DNA of 64,000 bases from Anaeramoeba flamelloides. Taxonomy: Eukaryota > Metamonada > Anaeramoebidae. Where the stretch lies: positions 7,316,001-7,380,000 of the forward strand of contig JANTQA010000047.1 of assembly GCA_027625915.1 (NCBI GenBank), in the 5' to 3' direction. Both the position numbers and the translations under genes were made by a program. The notes below the pieces were generated by a model. It saw only the letters and a program-made list of their open reading frames with translations, had not been told where the DNA came from and did no database searches. This document shows, piece by piece, positions 22,701 to 33,910 of the stretch; positions within the stretch are counted from its first letter, which is position 1, and the number at the start of each line of letters is the position of its first letter.

Positions 22701-25540
22701 AAATTAAGAAGAAGTAATTGGATCAAATGTAACAGATAAGATCAAGAAATAAATGATTTTTAATTATTTTTCTTTGATCAATCTTTTCATTTTTTTGATT
22801 TCCGTTTTTTTGTTGGTATGGAAATATATTATACTAGTATATATCCAACTCTCGTATTTATGAAAATATCAATGTATTTGGCCGAAGAAATAATTTGAAT
22901 AATTCAGTTTCGCATAAAATGATGTCACTCAAAATTTGAAAAATGTACTTACTCCCTTAAAGAAAAAAAGAAATGTCAATCAAAACAAACTTTGGAATTC
23001 ATCCCATATTAATTTAAACATACTGATTGAATTTGATAATTATTTCAATTGAAAGCACAGAAGAATAAATAATTATTTTTAAAATTAAACACAATTCTTA
23101 CCAAAATCAATTTTTTTTTTTATTTATTTTTGCCCACAAAGCATTTTCATTTTAATTTTTCACAAAAATAAAAAAATAAACATTCAACATGTTTAATGAT
23201 TGATATCAAAATAAAAATTACGCACTTTCTACTGGTGTTAATGTTGTGAATTTTATGTTCAGAATCCACAATTCATCTGGGGAATTATTGTAAAATCATC
23301 TGGGAAAAATAATTTTTTTGCTGTTCCAAGCACAATATTAAAACGGAAGATGACTGAATGATTTTTTCAACAAGCATTTCTCTGATTAATTTCTTCACGA
23401 GTGTAAATATGGAATGTTGTAAAAAATAGAGTTTTTATAATTTTCGAGATAAATAAAGAGTTCCGTGCATTTACCGAAAATTTTGGTAATATTAAATATA
23501 ATAGTTGATTAATTTAATAGACTAATAATAATTTTAATCAAAAAATCGTTTGGCAAATACCAATCTTTCAATTTTTTTAAAAAAATCATTTTTCAAACAA
23601 TGTATTGGTATTTACCAAACGATTTTATATTGAAAATCCCTTTGAACTCAAAAATCAAAACGGATGTTTGGTTTACTATTAACAAAATTTTCGGTAAATG
23701 CACGGAACTCTTTATTTATCTCGAAAATTGTAAAAACTCTATTTTTTACAACATTATATATTTACACTTGTGTTTGTAGAATTTTTTCAATTCTTTCAAA
23801 ATCACATTGGAATACTATATTTCAAAAATTATAATATTGTATTTGTGATTCAAAAATAAAGCGATATTTATGGATTATAAGGAAATTTGGTATAATCATC
23901 AATAAACGAATTTTACTCACAGGTTAATAAATTATTTAATAAATTATACTTTCACTAATATTATCATATTTTTTTTTTTTTTTGTTTTTTTACTAAAATT
24001 ATTGATACATTTCTGAAAATATTAAAAAAATCATGATCATCGATCAATTTTCAATAATCAAAAAAATATTGTAAAAAATTTAGTTAAATTTTGATTTTTA
24101 TTTAATGTTTAAAAAAATGACTTCAAAATCCAATCAACACGAAAAGAATGAAGTAATTAGTGCTTTTTATTTACAGTTTTTCTTCAAAAAATAATATAAA
24201 AAGAAAAGAAAATAAATCCTATTTTTTGAGTTGATAAAGATAATTTCACAAATAATTGCAAAATTTATTAAAATTATTATAATGAGAGAAAAAACATAGA
24301 ATTTCATGGAAATTGAAATGAAACCTAGATAACCTAGATTTTTAGATAAAAATATTCTGGAGAATTTTTTTATTATATAGGATAAAAAACAAAAAGTTTA
24401 TTTTTTAAATTAATGCGAAATTTAATTTTTTGTGACTGACAAAAAAAAAATGCAACTATGGTGTCTTTTGGCTTTTTAATTTTTAAACAATTAATTTCCT
24501 TTATACAGCCATTTTAGAAAAGTGATGAATAAAAGTTTTCAAAGTGTTGCACAAACTATTTGACTTGCTCTTTTCGACAATTAGAGTAAGCGTTTTGTAA
24601 AAATTATGGAACTCACTTTTTTAAAATGGCTATACCAACATTTAGTTTTTTAATTTAAAAAAAAAAAAAACTCCAATTAATTCAATCAGTAAAAGAATAA
24701 AACTTGAAAAATAATAATATATAGTTAGAGTTGATCAACATACACCAAAAACTGTTAAAAAGGGTATATTTTAGCATTTATTCAGAAATATTAAGAAAAA
24801 AAATGCCGATAGAATTGTGCAAATAAAATTATTTAAATATTATTTTACATTTTAATTATTATTTTTATAAAAAGTTTTTTCTTTTCTAATTTTGACATTA
24901 GAATTGCCAAACATTACAAAAAATTCATGTACTAAATTATTATCATTTTCATTATTATTCTTCTCATTATGATTATTATTAAATAATAATATTATTTAGA
25001 TAAAAAAATTTCAAGAAGTTAAATTTGGTACTTGCCCAAGGGTTTATTGTGAAAATCAGCCATGTTTACCAATTGGATTATCGGATATAATTGGCGAGGT
25101 AAAATTGCAAATAATTTATTCTTTTTATTTCTAATTTTATTTTTTCACCGGTCTTTTTGCGGTTTTTTTTTTTTTTTTTTTTTTTCTGTTTATTCAATTC
25201 TTAGATTCGTTATTTAACTCTTTAATATATTTTTTTCGTTTATTATTATTATTTTTTCTCTTTAAAATCATAGGCAAAACTAAAAATATTTTGTCCAAAA
25301 TGTCAACAAATTTTTAAACCACGTATTAAAAGGCATGCAATAATGGACGGTGCTTTTTTTGGTACGACTTTTGCACACTTTTTAATGAATTCTGCGCCAG
25401 AATTAAGACCACGACGCCCAACACATAAGCACGTTCCAAAAATAATGGGATTTACAATTAGTGATAAAGTTTCTCCTTATCAAAATAAAAAAAAGCCTGA
25501 AAAAGCTAAGAAAAATGAGAAAAATGAAATAAAAAAATAA
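19719..25540 (+). CDS. CSNK2B: Casein kinase 2 regulatory (beta) subunit, four exons
   Basis: Regulatory subunit that dimerises through a zinc finger and carries the catalytic alpha subunits of the CK2 Ser/Thr kinase, in nucleus and cytosol. Exons: 19719-19908, 20006-20112, 25000-25098 and 25274-25540, all with GT-AG borders and consistent phases; 220 residues, close to the 215 of the human protein. Recognisable segments: WVRWFLSL and [13 protein letters not shown] at the N terminus, [11 protein letters not shown] (exon 2), [19 protein letters not shown] (exon 3), FCPKC and [13 protein letters not shown] (exon 4). The four zinc ligands are the cysteines of CPRVYC and CPKC. The segment corresponding to the acidic loop of animal CK2 beta (after the YVPSYSLAL helix) is short and weakly acidic, so polyamine-type regulation may differ. 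The C terminus is Lys-rich. The third intron position is remarkable: intron 2 is 4,887 nt and holds at least three transposons. Confidence 0.96.
20927..21088. mobile_element. CTGGTATTTG MITE with TA flanks
   Basis: 162 bp. The left arm CTGGTATTTGAATTATAAAT and the right arm ATTTGTAATTCAAATACCAG are near-perfect inverted repeats, flanked by TA on both sides. It lies in the large CK2 beta intron. Further copies are at 33359-33525 and, more decayed, 53788-53957. Confidence 0.85.
21731..22962. mobile_element. TTAA-flanked DNA transposon, 1.23 kb copy in the CK2 beta intron
   Basis: Terminal inverted repeats CTTTAAGGAAGTAAGTACAT (21731) and its partner ATGTACTTACTCCCTTAAAG (ending 22962) are nearly perfect. 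TTAA sits at both ends. The body is the reverse complement of 10272-12031, minus about 500 bp in the middle. The minus-strand frame at 21723-22127 runs through the terminal repeat and is not a gene. This is the cleanest copy of the family and defines its ends. Confidence 0.85.
23396..23773. mobile_element. Long-arm hairpin element in the CK2 beta intron
   Basis: Inverted arms of about 110 bp: the left arm runs GAGTGTAAATAT (23399), then TTGTAAAAAATAGAG, TTCGAGATAAATAAAGAG, TTCCGTGCATTTACCGAAAA; the right arm is its mirror, ending near 23773. A second inverted pair, AAATCGTTTGGCAAATACCA and TGGTATTTACCAAACGATTT, sits inside. The arms match so well that the insertion is probably recent. No coding potential and no second copy in this window. 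Confidence 0.8.
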
Positions 25541-27116
25541 TTATAACTGCTTGTTTAAATAGTTATTTATTTTAAAAATAATAATAAATATAAATCATAT
25601 TTTTGTAAAAAAGTTTTGATCTTTGTAAAATTTTATATTTTAATAATATGTCTTTAAGGGTTGATTTCTGTATTCGGAGGGGAAGAGGAAGGGGAAGGAA
25701 AAAAAGAAGAGATTCAAGAGAAAATTTTGAAAAAATTAAAAACATTTTTAATTTTTTATCCGTTATAGGGTGAGTTCAAAAAAAAAAAAAAAAAATGTTA
25801 AAGATGAAATTACCACAATCAACTAAGAATATATTTCAAATCAATTTAAAATAACTAATTAAGTATATTTTGAAATAAAATAAAAATGATTGTTTTTAAA
25901 AAATAAACCTTCGAAAATTCAATAAATAAGTTTCTTAATTCTAGGCAATTGATCTTAACAATTACTGTGAACACACCTCAGTATTATTTTGATTCACAAT
26001 TCAACTCAATTTATTTTAATCAATAAGATTTTCCTTTTAAAATGTTATCAATGAACCAGAACTCAAAAGAATTTTTCATCAAGAGAAATCATTTTTAACA
26101 AAATAGAACAATTTTTTTTTTATAGTTATTGAAGTGGGGATTTACTTTTCTTTTTTAGTTGTTAGTTTTTTTTTTAATTTTTGAAATAAACAGAAAATTT
26201 ATAAATATTCTTGGCCTTTCCACATAGAACTCTTTATTATTCATTTTTCTCTAAATTAATTTAGATTTAGTTCTAATAATTATTAGTTGGTTATTTCACC
26301 ATTAATGTTCTTTATCTTTTTTTTTGAAATTAATTTTTTTCTGATATAGGTCTAAAACCAAAAATTTCTAATTTCTTTTAGAGTTTGTATCTTCTTTTGT
26401 AAATTTAAATTCTGACTTGGTCTATTTTAGCTCCAGTTATTTATATTATTTAAGGGGTGTATATTAATTTATAAATATTTAATGACTTTTTTTATTTATC
26501 CAAACTTCTCTCCTGTTGAAATCTTTTTGAGTAAAATTACAGATGACTATTCCATAAAATAGTTGGTTAATGCTTTTTAATTGAAATATTTGCAATTTTA
26601 CTCAATTAACTAACTTTTTTTCGTTGTCTAAATATCTGTTATTTTTTGCTTTTTTAAAGTTTTTTTTATTAATGTTTCTCATTTTCGAGACCAATTCCTA
26701 AATATTCTATTTCAGATAATTGATAGGTTTGATTTTAAGGTTTTATCAATTTTTGGGTTCATTCCAAATTCTTGGATAATTTTATAAATATTGATAATAT
26801 ATTTTTTACAATTTCTGATATTGGTAACTTACATAATTAACATAAAATGATATCAAAAGTTCTTGACAATTATAAAATCTTTTATTTTTTCGATTAAGAA
26901 ATAACTAATAAATAGTTACATTGGGGGGGGGGCAGGTATATACTTCTAGAGAAACACCCAATTCATTTTTTTTTTTACAATATTTCTATAATATATTTTT
27001 TATTCTTAAATTAAACAAATATCTATTCAGTGAAATTTTAAAAAAAATTCTAAAATATTTATTTTATCTGAATTATTTATACCCTGAACGAAAAAACTTA
27101 ATTAAATGAAATAGAC
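25541..27116. other. Intergenic stretch downstream of CK2 beta
   Basis: No gene. Notable only for a purine run (ggggaagaggaaggggaagg, near 25680), an A run of 18 at 25780 and a G9 run at 26923. The frame at 26921-27109 begins in that G run and has no recognisable content. Confidence 0.45.
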
Positions 27117-27646
27117 TTAGTTTCAGTCAAAGAGACCCAACACTTTTTTTCAAATATCAATTATTTTTTATAATTGATCTGTGAAAATATGTACAAATAA
27201 GTAGAATACTACTTATCAAAGATTATTTGAGACCAATAGGAAATACAACTAGTAAATCAATAGATTTTCATAAAAAGTTAAAAACCCCAAATTCTTTGTT
27301 TAAAACTATTCAGAAAAACAACAAATTTGATTTTGATCTTCAATTGAAGATCAAAGAAAATTCCAATAGAAATCAATATAGTTTCTCTAAAATCATTTCC
27401 ACTCTTTCAGTTAGATTACTATAACAATTGTTTGTTTGCTTGGTGACTATCGATCTTACAATAAAAAAAAAAATTATTAAAGAATTAAGGTATTAAAAAA
27501 AAATACAAAAAATAAAAAAGCAAAAAATGTGAAAAAATGATTTCAATTATGAAATTTCCAAAATAATATATTCTTCTAATTTCGATTCAAACCCTTTAAA
27601 AACAAGTAATTCATTCCCTAAAACTGTTCCCCTTCGACTGGAAAAA
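27117..27646. mobile_element. GTCAAAG inverted-repeat element, copy 1
   Basis: Left end TTTCAGTCAAAGAGACCCAA near 27121 and right end CCCCTTCGACTGGAAAAA near 27629-27646 are inverted. The body, including TGGTGACTATCGATCTTACAAT (27440), matches 33133-33832 and 51806-52321. The frame at 27227-27424 is not conserved between copies. Confidence 0.75.
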
Positions 27647-28222
27647 GATTTATATTAACTTTATAAGTATTATTATTTTTTCCTCTTTTCATAATTCATT
27701 TTTCAAAAGTTTATTAAAACAGTTCTTTTTTTAATCTTTCCAATATTTTTCATTTGATTTCGATTTATATAAATATTTTCTCCTAAAATAACCAGCATAT
27801 GAGAATTTTTTAGATAAAGATATTGTGCTAAATTTAGTTGGTTGTATTTTTCAATAAAAACTTATAATTTCTTTTTGTCTCTACTTTATTTAATCAAATC
27901 AGCCCGGCTTTCATTATGAACAAAATTTATTTGATATGCCTTTTCGAACTTTTAATATCGATACTTAATTTTATGATTAATCCCGGGCTGTATACATTTT
28001 GATTCATTTTTTAGAAATACTAATAGTAGTGTGGGTTGTATTGATTGTAATTAAGAATTTTTTTTTATGTTTATTAAATAATTGGTTTACTTACATTAAT
28101 TACAAAAAATATATCAAATAAAAAGAAGTCAAAAAAGGAATCTGTTCATAGACAATGAATAATTTATTTTTTTAAATTGGCGAATTGGAAAATAATATTG
28201 AATGGTATTTTATTTATTATTA
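27647..28222. other. 3' flank of the RasGEF gene
   Basis: No gene recognised. The stretch has a short CCCGGC/CCCGGG-containing patch at 27902-27986 (agcccggctt, atcccgggct) that forms an inverted pair about 80 bases apart. Confidence 0.4.
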
Positions 28223-31030
28223 TTATTTTCTAACCTTTCTAGGCTCGATTTTTAAAGAGAGGTTATATAATTGATTTTTATCAAATTTTTTAAAATCTTT
28301 TAAAAGAATGGAAATTTGATGCACATGATGCAAGTTATATGGTCTAATTTGGTATTTTTGAATTTCTGCTATCTTTTCATATACAAGTGACCTTCTAGCA
28401 AAGTTGATTAGATCATTTTTGATATAATCTGGGTTGCCGTCTTCGATAAAAATCAAATCTGTTAAATAAACACCCAAATAAGGTATACATGGCGGGCTAC
28501 TTTGTTTTAAGATTTTTCGGTACGTTTTAAAAGAGCCTTCGCTGGATAATAATTGTTTTGTGTCGTTGAAAAACTCGAATTGCTTTGTTGGTATTTCTTT
28601 CAATGTCTTGGATAATCTATAAATTGGCGAAGACTGTAGGCCAGAAATAAGTGAAATTACTGAATTGTAATTATTTAATTTTAATAAATGCTCCACTATC
28701 ATTATAAACTTTGAAAATACTTTCGCTCTTTTTTTAACCTTTTGTTTCCTTAGTATTAAATTTGCCGCCCAGTCTGACATTCTATTAAATCTTTCAATTA
28801 ATTTTAATACGTTTTTTGCTCGGTGTTTCAATTTTGGCTTTGACCACGTACAATTCAACAATTCCGTTGGTTTGATTTGAGAAAATATTTCAAAATCAAT
28901 TAAAGTGATTTGGCGTGCAATTTCCAATTCGTCAATATCAAATAAAGTTAAATTTTTACTAAAAATGTTTTTTGGTACTTTAGGTTCAGGGGTGTTTCTT
29001 GACAAATAATTATTTTCTGTATAATTATCATTCTTGGTAACATTTGTTATGGTATAAGAGTTATCATTATTCAATTTCATTTTGATGATATTTAATAATT
29101 GATTTTTTTGATTTTTCATTTTTAAATTCTTTCCAATAGAATTAATAAATTGAATAACTATATCTAACAAGCCACGATTAAAGTCTGAAAAATGTTCTGT
29201 TAACCAAAATTTTAAAATTTGTACTATTCGAAATTGGATATAATATTTCCAGTTAAGAAATTCCTCATCAAATAAAAAACTATTTTTTTTCCAACTCGGC
29301 ACATTATATTTTTTGATTAATAAATATAATAGTTTGCCTGGGGTAAGAAATGATTGATAAGTCATTAAAAATATTGGTAAAATTTTATAATTTGATGATG
29401 ATGGGGTGGTTAATTTTTCAATTAATTTTGGGATCGTTGCTGCTAGAATGGTCTGTGGATCGGTACCACCTTTTTTTGTTTCTGTTACTACATAGAGTAT
29501 TGTATCTTCACTATCCGGTTCATCATTCCATAGATCAATTTCTTCAATATCAGTGTGATCAAATTCATTTCTTTTTTTTTGTTTGTTTGTTTTTTTTTTT
29601 TTTGTTTTTTTTTTGTATATGTGTATGTGATATTAATTGAGTAAACAAAATTTGATTTCAACAATTTTGACTCGCTTTATAATGTTAATGGAAGTTTTTT
29701 TATAGTTTTATTCAAGTATTCTTTTTAAAAAAAATATTTTCAAATTTTTGGATCAAAACTCTTTTTCAAACAAAAGGACACACCTCTCGAATCATCAATA
29801 CCATCGAATTTGATTGTTAATAAGATTATTACTTATTGGTGATTTGCATTTTAATTATTCATTTTTTCATTTTTTGCTTTTTTATTTTTGGATATTGAAC
29901 AGTTGGAAAATGAAAAAACAAGATAAGAAGAAAACAATTTGAAAATAATCTGTCAGTGTATAAATGGAAACAAGCGAAGTTTGATCTCGAATGGGCTAGA
30001 TATGAGAACCAAGAAAGGCAATTATTTGATTGGTGTAAGGAACAAAGAAAAGAGAAGATAAAGAAAGAAACAATTCCAACAAAAGAACCCGATGAATTGT
30101 GGCTTTATCTTGAAAATGAGACTTTAAAGAACAAAAGTTTGACGTGTCAAGAATTATCAATAAAATGTAGAGAACCCTTTCTCAATTCGCCTTATTCAAA
30201 GGTTTTTATTGGTTTTATATTTTTTTTCTTTACAATTTCCAAAACAAGATTTCTCATTTCAAATAAAAGGGCACACCAATTTTTAAAATATTTAATTTTA
30301 ATTTTAATTGTTTTTTTTTAATGAGTTTTAACGATTCAGTTGAGTGTTTTTTTATGTTTTAAAGGGTTTATTATATTTTAGAATGATACTAAAATTAATT
30401 TGATTCAATTATGGATAATTCTTGAATTTTTTTGTGCCCTTTTATTTGAAAAAGAGTTTATAGTTGTTTTTTTATTATTTATTATTAATTTTTCGACAAT
30501 ATAAAGTTTTTTGATCATTTTTGAAGGTAATAGTATTAAACAGTAATTATATCCTAACCTTGTATTTTTAAAATGTAATTTCGGCAATTTTATTATTTAA
30601 ACATTTTTTTTTTTTATTTATTTTTTTTCTTAATAATAATTTTTTAATAATCAAAATATGATTCAATATTATTAAAATATTTTATTATAATTGGATAATG
30701 TTTTTTTATTGTTTTTAATCAAATTGTAAAATAATTGTGTATCCCTTTTTATCAAGAATAAATTCTAGGAAATATTTATTATTGGGTGTTTGGTCAGTAA
30801 AAATTTGATAGATTAGTATAATTGAAATATATGTATAAAGAAAAAAAAAATGATGAAATGAATTTACATTAGGATATTATTCGAATCTTGTAATAAATAA
30901 AGATCTTTATTTTGATATCTAGAAAATCGAACACAGTTTTCAACATCTGAATCCCAAAGATGATCTAAATTGTCAATTGTCATTAATAAAAGTTGTGATA
31001 ATGTATCATTTTTTTCATATCCAATTCTTC
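28223..31030 (-). CDS. Ras guanine-nucleotide exchange factor (RasGEF_N plus CDC25 domain), 5' end unresolved
   Basis: Activates Ras-type GTPases by expelling GDP. Two exons are well supported on the minus strand: 30868-31030 and 28223-29570. They join in frame (AT|A) across an intron that holds a transposon. The first gives an acidic segment (IDNLDHLWDSDVENC) with no known domain. The second contains a RasGEF N-terminal module (TILAATIPKLIEKLTTP, ILPIFLMTYQSFLTPGKLL) followed by the CDC25 catalytic domain: LTLFDIDELEIARQITLIDF, then FNRMSDWAANLIL, FSKFIMIVEHLLKLNNYNS, LISGLQSSPIYRLSKT, and PPCIPYLGVYLTDLIFIEDG with the helical-hairpin region. The ATG at 29365 is internal: the domain clearly continues upstream of it, so it is not the start. 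The acceptor phase of the 31030 exon demands at least one more upstream exon, which I could not place. TAA stop. Its substrate could be a Ras like the one at 4295, but that is conjecture. Confidence 0.9.
29757..30458. mobile_element. TA-flanked inverted-repeat element, copy 3, with an open frame
   Basis: 702 bp lying in an intron of the RasGEF gene. Left end AACTCTTTTTCAAACAAAAG and right end CTTTTATTTGAAAAAGAGTT are inverted; TA follows the right end. On the plus strand 29950-30250 carries a coding-looking frame (YKWKQAKFDLEWARYENQER, LFDWCKEQRKEKI, DELWLYLENETLKNK), ending at a possible GT donor near 30201. The other two copies have the same frame broken. The ENQERQLFDWCKEQR part resembles the start of CENP-B/pogo helix-turn-helix domains (weak likeness only). 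It may be a transposase remnant or a captured host exon. Confidence 0.75.
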
Positions 31031-31654
31031 CTATTTAAATTTGTATTATATTAGTTTTTCAAATTAATTTTAATAAAATAAATTGATTGATTTAAATTTA
31101 GAATAATATTAAAAAATAATTGAAATTTTTTTTTTTTTCATTGTAAGTCAAATTTTTTTAGTACAAATTTTAAAAATTAAATATTTTATCCTATTTATAC
31201 ATTGATAGGTAAAATTAAAATTTTCACCACAAACCTAGAAGAATTTAGAAAATCGCTCAAAGGTAAATATATTCTGGCTACCTTGATATTAATTTTGACG
31301 GGAATTAATATAAAATATGTTACTTTTTATTTTAGATATTGTTTTTTTTTTTTTTTTTTTCAATGGAAAAGTTTAAATTGGATCCAAATAACTTCTTGTT
31401 TCAATATATTCTATAATTGAAGTTACTAAACCCCAATTCAAAATTTTTTAACACACAAAAATTCAATTTTTGAAAAAAAAAATCTTATTTGGTCGATTCT
31501 TGAAGAAATGTAAAATTATAATCATTCAATAATTGAAATTCTAACAATTTTTTATAAATTACAATATACAAAACACAAAAATAAATATTTATCAATACAA
31601 TACAATTATGATTATGTTAAATTTTGGAGAGAGCAAAAAATAAGAATGAATTGG
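31031..31654. other. AT-rich stretch with one ambiguous exon-like frame
   Basis: 31208-31262 is flanked by AG and GT on the plus strand and would read GKIKIFTTNLEEFRKSLK, but the opposite strand is open as well and neither fits the phase of a neighbouring exon. No gene is called. The rest is A/T runs. Confidence 0.35.
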
Positions 31655-31965
31655 TAAATTTGTTTAAATTCTATTAGGAATATTGATCGATCAAATGGTT
31701 AGATGCTACCAACTAATTTTATTCAAGTTCTTCTATTTTGAACGACTTGACTTTAACCTAATATCAATCGTTGAAAAAAATATTTCGATCATACGAAACA
31801 AGTTACTTAATTCAAAAAATAAAACGAAAAACAAAAAACTAAAAGATGAAAAAATGATTTTCATATTTTACAAAAAATGAAAATTATTTCCAATTTGAAG
31901 GGAATTGTATTATTGTTATTGTTTGAACCATTTTAAATGTGTGGAAAATTTTGGAATTTTAGTTA
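31655..31965. repeat. Dispersed repeat, copy 2
   Basis: Matches 7890-8190 along its whole length in the same orientation. The frame at 31683-31880 is within it and is interrupted in the other copy. Confidence 0.6.
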
Positions 31966-33132
31966 AAATAAAAAGATAATAAATCTAGGTTAATTTCACA
32001 AAGGAACTTTTGTGAAAAAAATATGAGAAACTTAAAAAAAAAGATTTTGAGCAAGAAAATTCAGGCAATTTTTAGAAGAGTACAAAAAAAAATCGATTAT
32101 ATACCTTTTAAGTTTACCATTTTATATTTGTTACCATGGAAATTGTTGCTACTTTCTGATAAAAATGATTTAAATCGTTATAAAAATTACTGTGAATAAG
32201 ACCAAACAATTTTTTAAAAAAATTATTTTGCAATTTTTTTTCATTTTTTGCAAACTAGAAAATAACTCTTTTAAAACCTTAAAGAAATAAAAAAAATTTG
32301 CTAAATAGATCTAAATTTCATTGAGAAACTTTTGGTAAACTTATCTCAAATTTTGATTTATTTTAACATTTATACTTCAATTTGGTTTTATTGGCTAAGC
32401 TTTGAATTGAAATATTAATCTATTAAAAATAATATCAAAATAAAAATTTTTTTCTTACAAAATATAGACTTTCCAACATAAACTGAAAAATATGTTTTAG
32501 CATTTTCAAGAATTAACTTAATTGTTAATAAAAATAATATCTTAGTTTTTTCTTTTTAAATTGGAAATATGCGAATTTTGGATTTTAAAAAAGAGACTCA
32601 AATTAATAAATTGTTTAAATGGGGTTAAATCATCCATTTCATAATTCGAAACATAAATTACAAAAAAATTTAGAAAATTACAAAAAATTTTTTTTCAATA
32701 TCTTGATAAGATTTCATTTTATTTTTAAAAAATACAACTCCATTAAGCGATTTTAAAGTACAAGTTCCAAATTAGAAAACATTTCAAACTTGTTAAAGTA
32801 ACTAAAAACAATATTTAGAACCGTTTGGAAACTTTTTTTGTGTTTATAGATTTTTAATGGAAATTATGAAATTTTAAAAGGAATTATTCGTAGGATCTAA
32901 GAATATAGGGAAAAAATTGTGAAAATTTTTGGAATTCTGAAAATTTCCCATTTTTTGTAAAAGAAATTCACAGTGGGTAAATTTAACTGAGATTATGGAT
33001 CTCTTTCAAAAGTGTTTTTATCAACATTTTCACTATTTTCACCTGAAAAGGTAGTCCTTAAGTGAATAGATACAAATTTTTTGATCTTTGGAAAAAAATT
33101 AAATTTAACGTTAAAAATTTGAGTATATAAAC
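31966..33132. other. AT-rich stretch without a recognisable gene
   Basis: Nothing that I can support as a gene, RNA or structured repeat in this 1.2 kb. Confidence 0.45.
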
Positions 33133-33832
33133 TTTTTTTCTGTCAAAGTGACCCAATATTTTTTTTTTCAAATATCAATTATTTTATATAATTGGCCTTT
33201 TAAGAACAAATAAGAAATAAGCAGAATAATATGCATCAAAGAATTGTTGATGTCCGTCTGAAATAAAACTAATTAACCAATATATTTTCTTAAAAATTGA
33301 ATAACCTCAAATTCTTAGGGCACTATTGAGAAAAACAACAATGTTCGATTTGATCTCGTACTGGTATTTGAATAATAAATAGGAAACAATTTTCACTTCA
33401 TTTCCCATACTTTTCTTTTAGTACCCAAGTCCCCAAAATGAAGTATGTTGTTATTTGTGGTCTCTATTTGAAATAGGGAATGAAAATGAAGTGAAAATTG
33501 TTCAGATTTCTCAATCAAATATCAGGATCAAAGATTGAATAGAATTCCTTTAGAAATCAATATTATTTCTCAACAATAATTTCCACAGTTTCAATAACCT
33601 TATAAAAACACGTTTTTACCAAGTGACTATTGATCTTGCAATAAAAAAAAATTTTTTTGCAACTGAATAAAGTAAAAAAAAAACATCAAAATAAAAAAAA
33701 AATTAAAAAATAAGAAAAAATGATTTCAATTTTGAAAATTTCCAAAATAAAATTTTTTCTTCTAATATCCATGCAAATCCTTTAAACACTTGTAATCTAC
33801 ACATTACAACTGGGCTCCTTTGACTGGAAAAA
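33133..33832. mobile_element. GTCAAAG inverted-repeat element, copy 2, interrupted by a MITE
   Basis: Left end TTTTCTGTCAAAGTGACCCA (33137) and right end TGGGCTCCTTTGACTGGAAA (33811-33830) are inverted. The interior follows copies at 27117 and 51806, except for an insertion at 33359-33525 between GATCTC and GATCAAAG. About 700 bp in total; about 530 without the insert. Confidence 0.8.
33359..33525. mobile_element. CTGGTATTTG MITE nested in another element
   Basis: Left arm CTGGTATTTGAATAATAAAT at 33361, then GGAAACAATTTTCACTTCATT; right arm GAAGTGAAAATTGTTCAGATTT. Same family as 20927-21088. Nesting shows that it inserted after the surrounding GTCAAAG element. Confidence 0.8.
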
Positions 33833-33910
33833 CGTTGATATTTTTTCAAAAATATTGAACAAAAATTACAAAAAGTTTCAAAATAAATCACTTTTTTCAA
33901 AAAAAAATTG

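Noticed and set aside
29350-29640. Plus-strand frame opposite the RasGEF start
   Set aside because: It is the complement of the RasGEF_N coding sequence.
31202-31420. Plus-strand frame with GKIKIFTTNLEEFRKSLK
   Set aside because: Exon-like borders, but no partner exon on the plus strand, and the minus-strand reading does not match the phase of the RasGEF exon.
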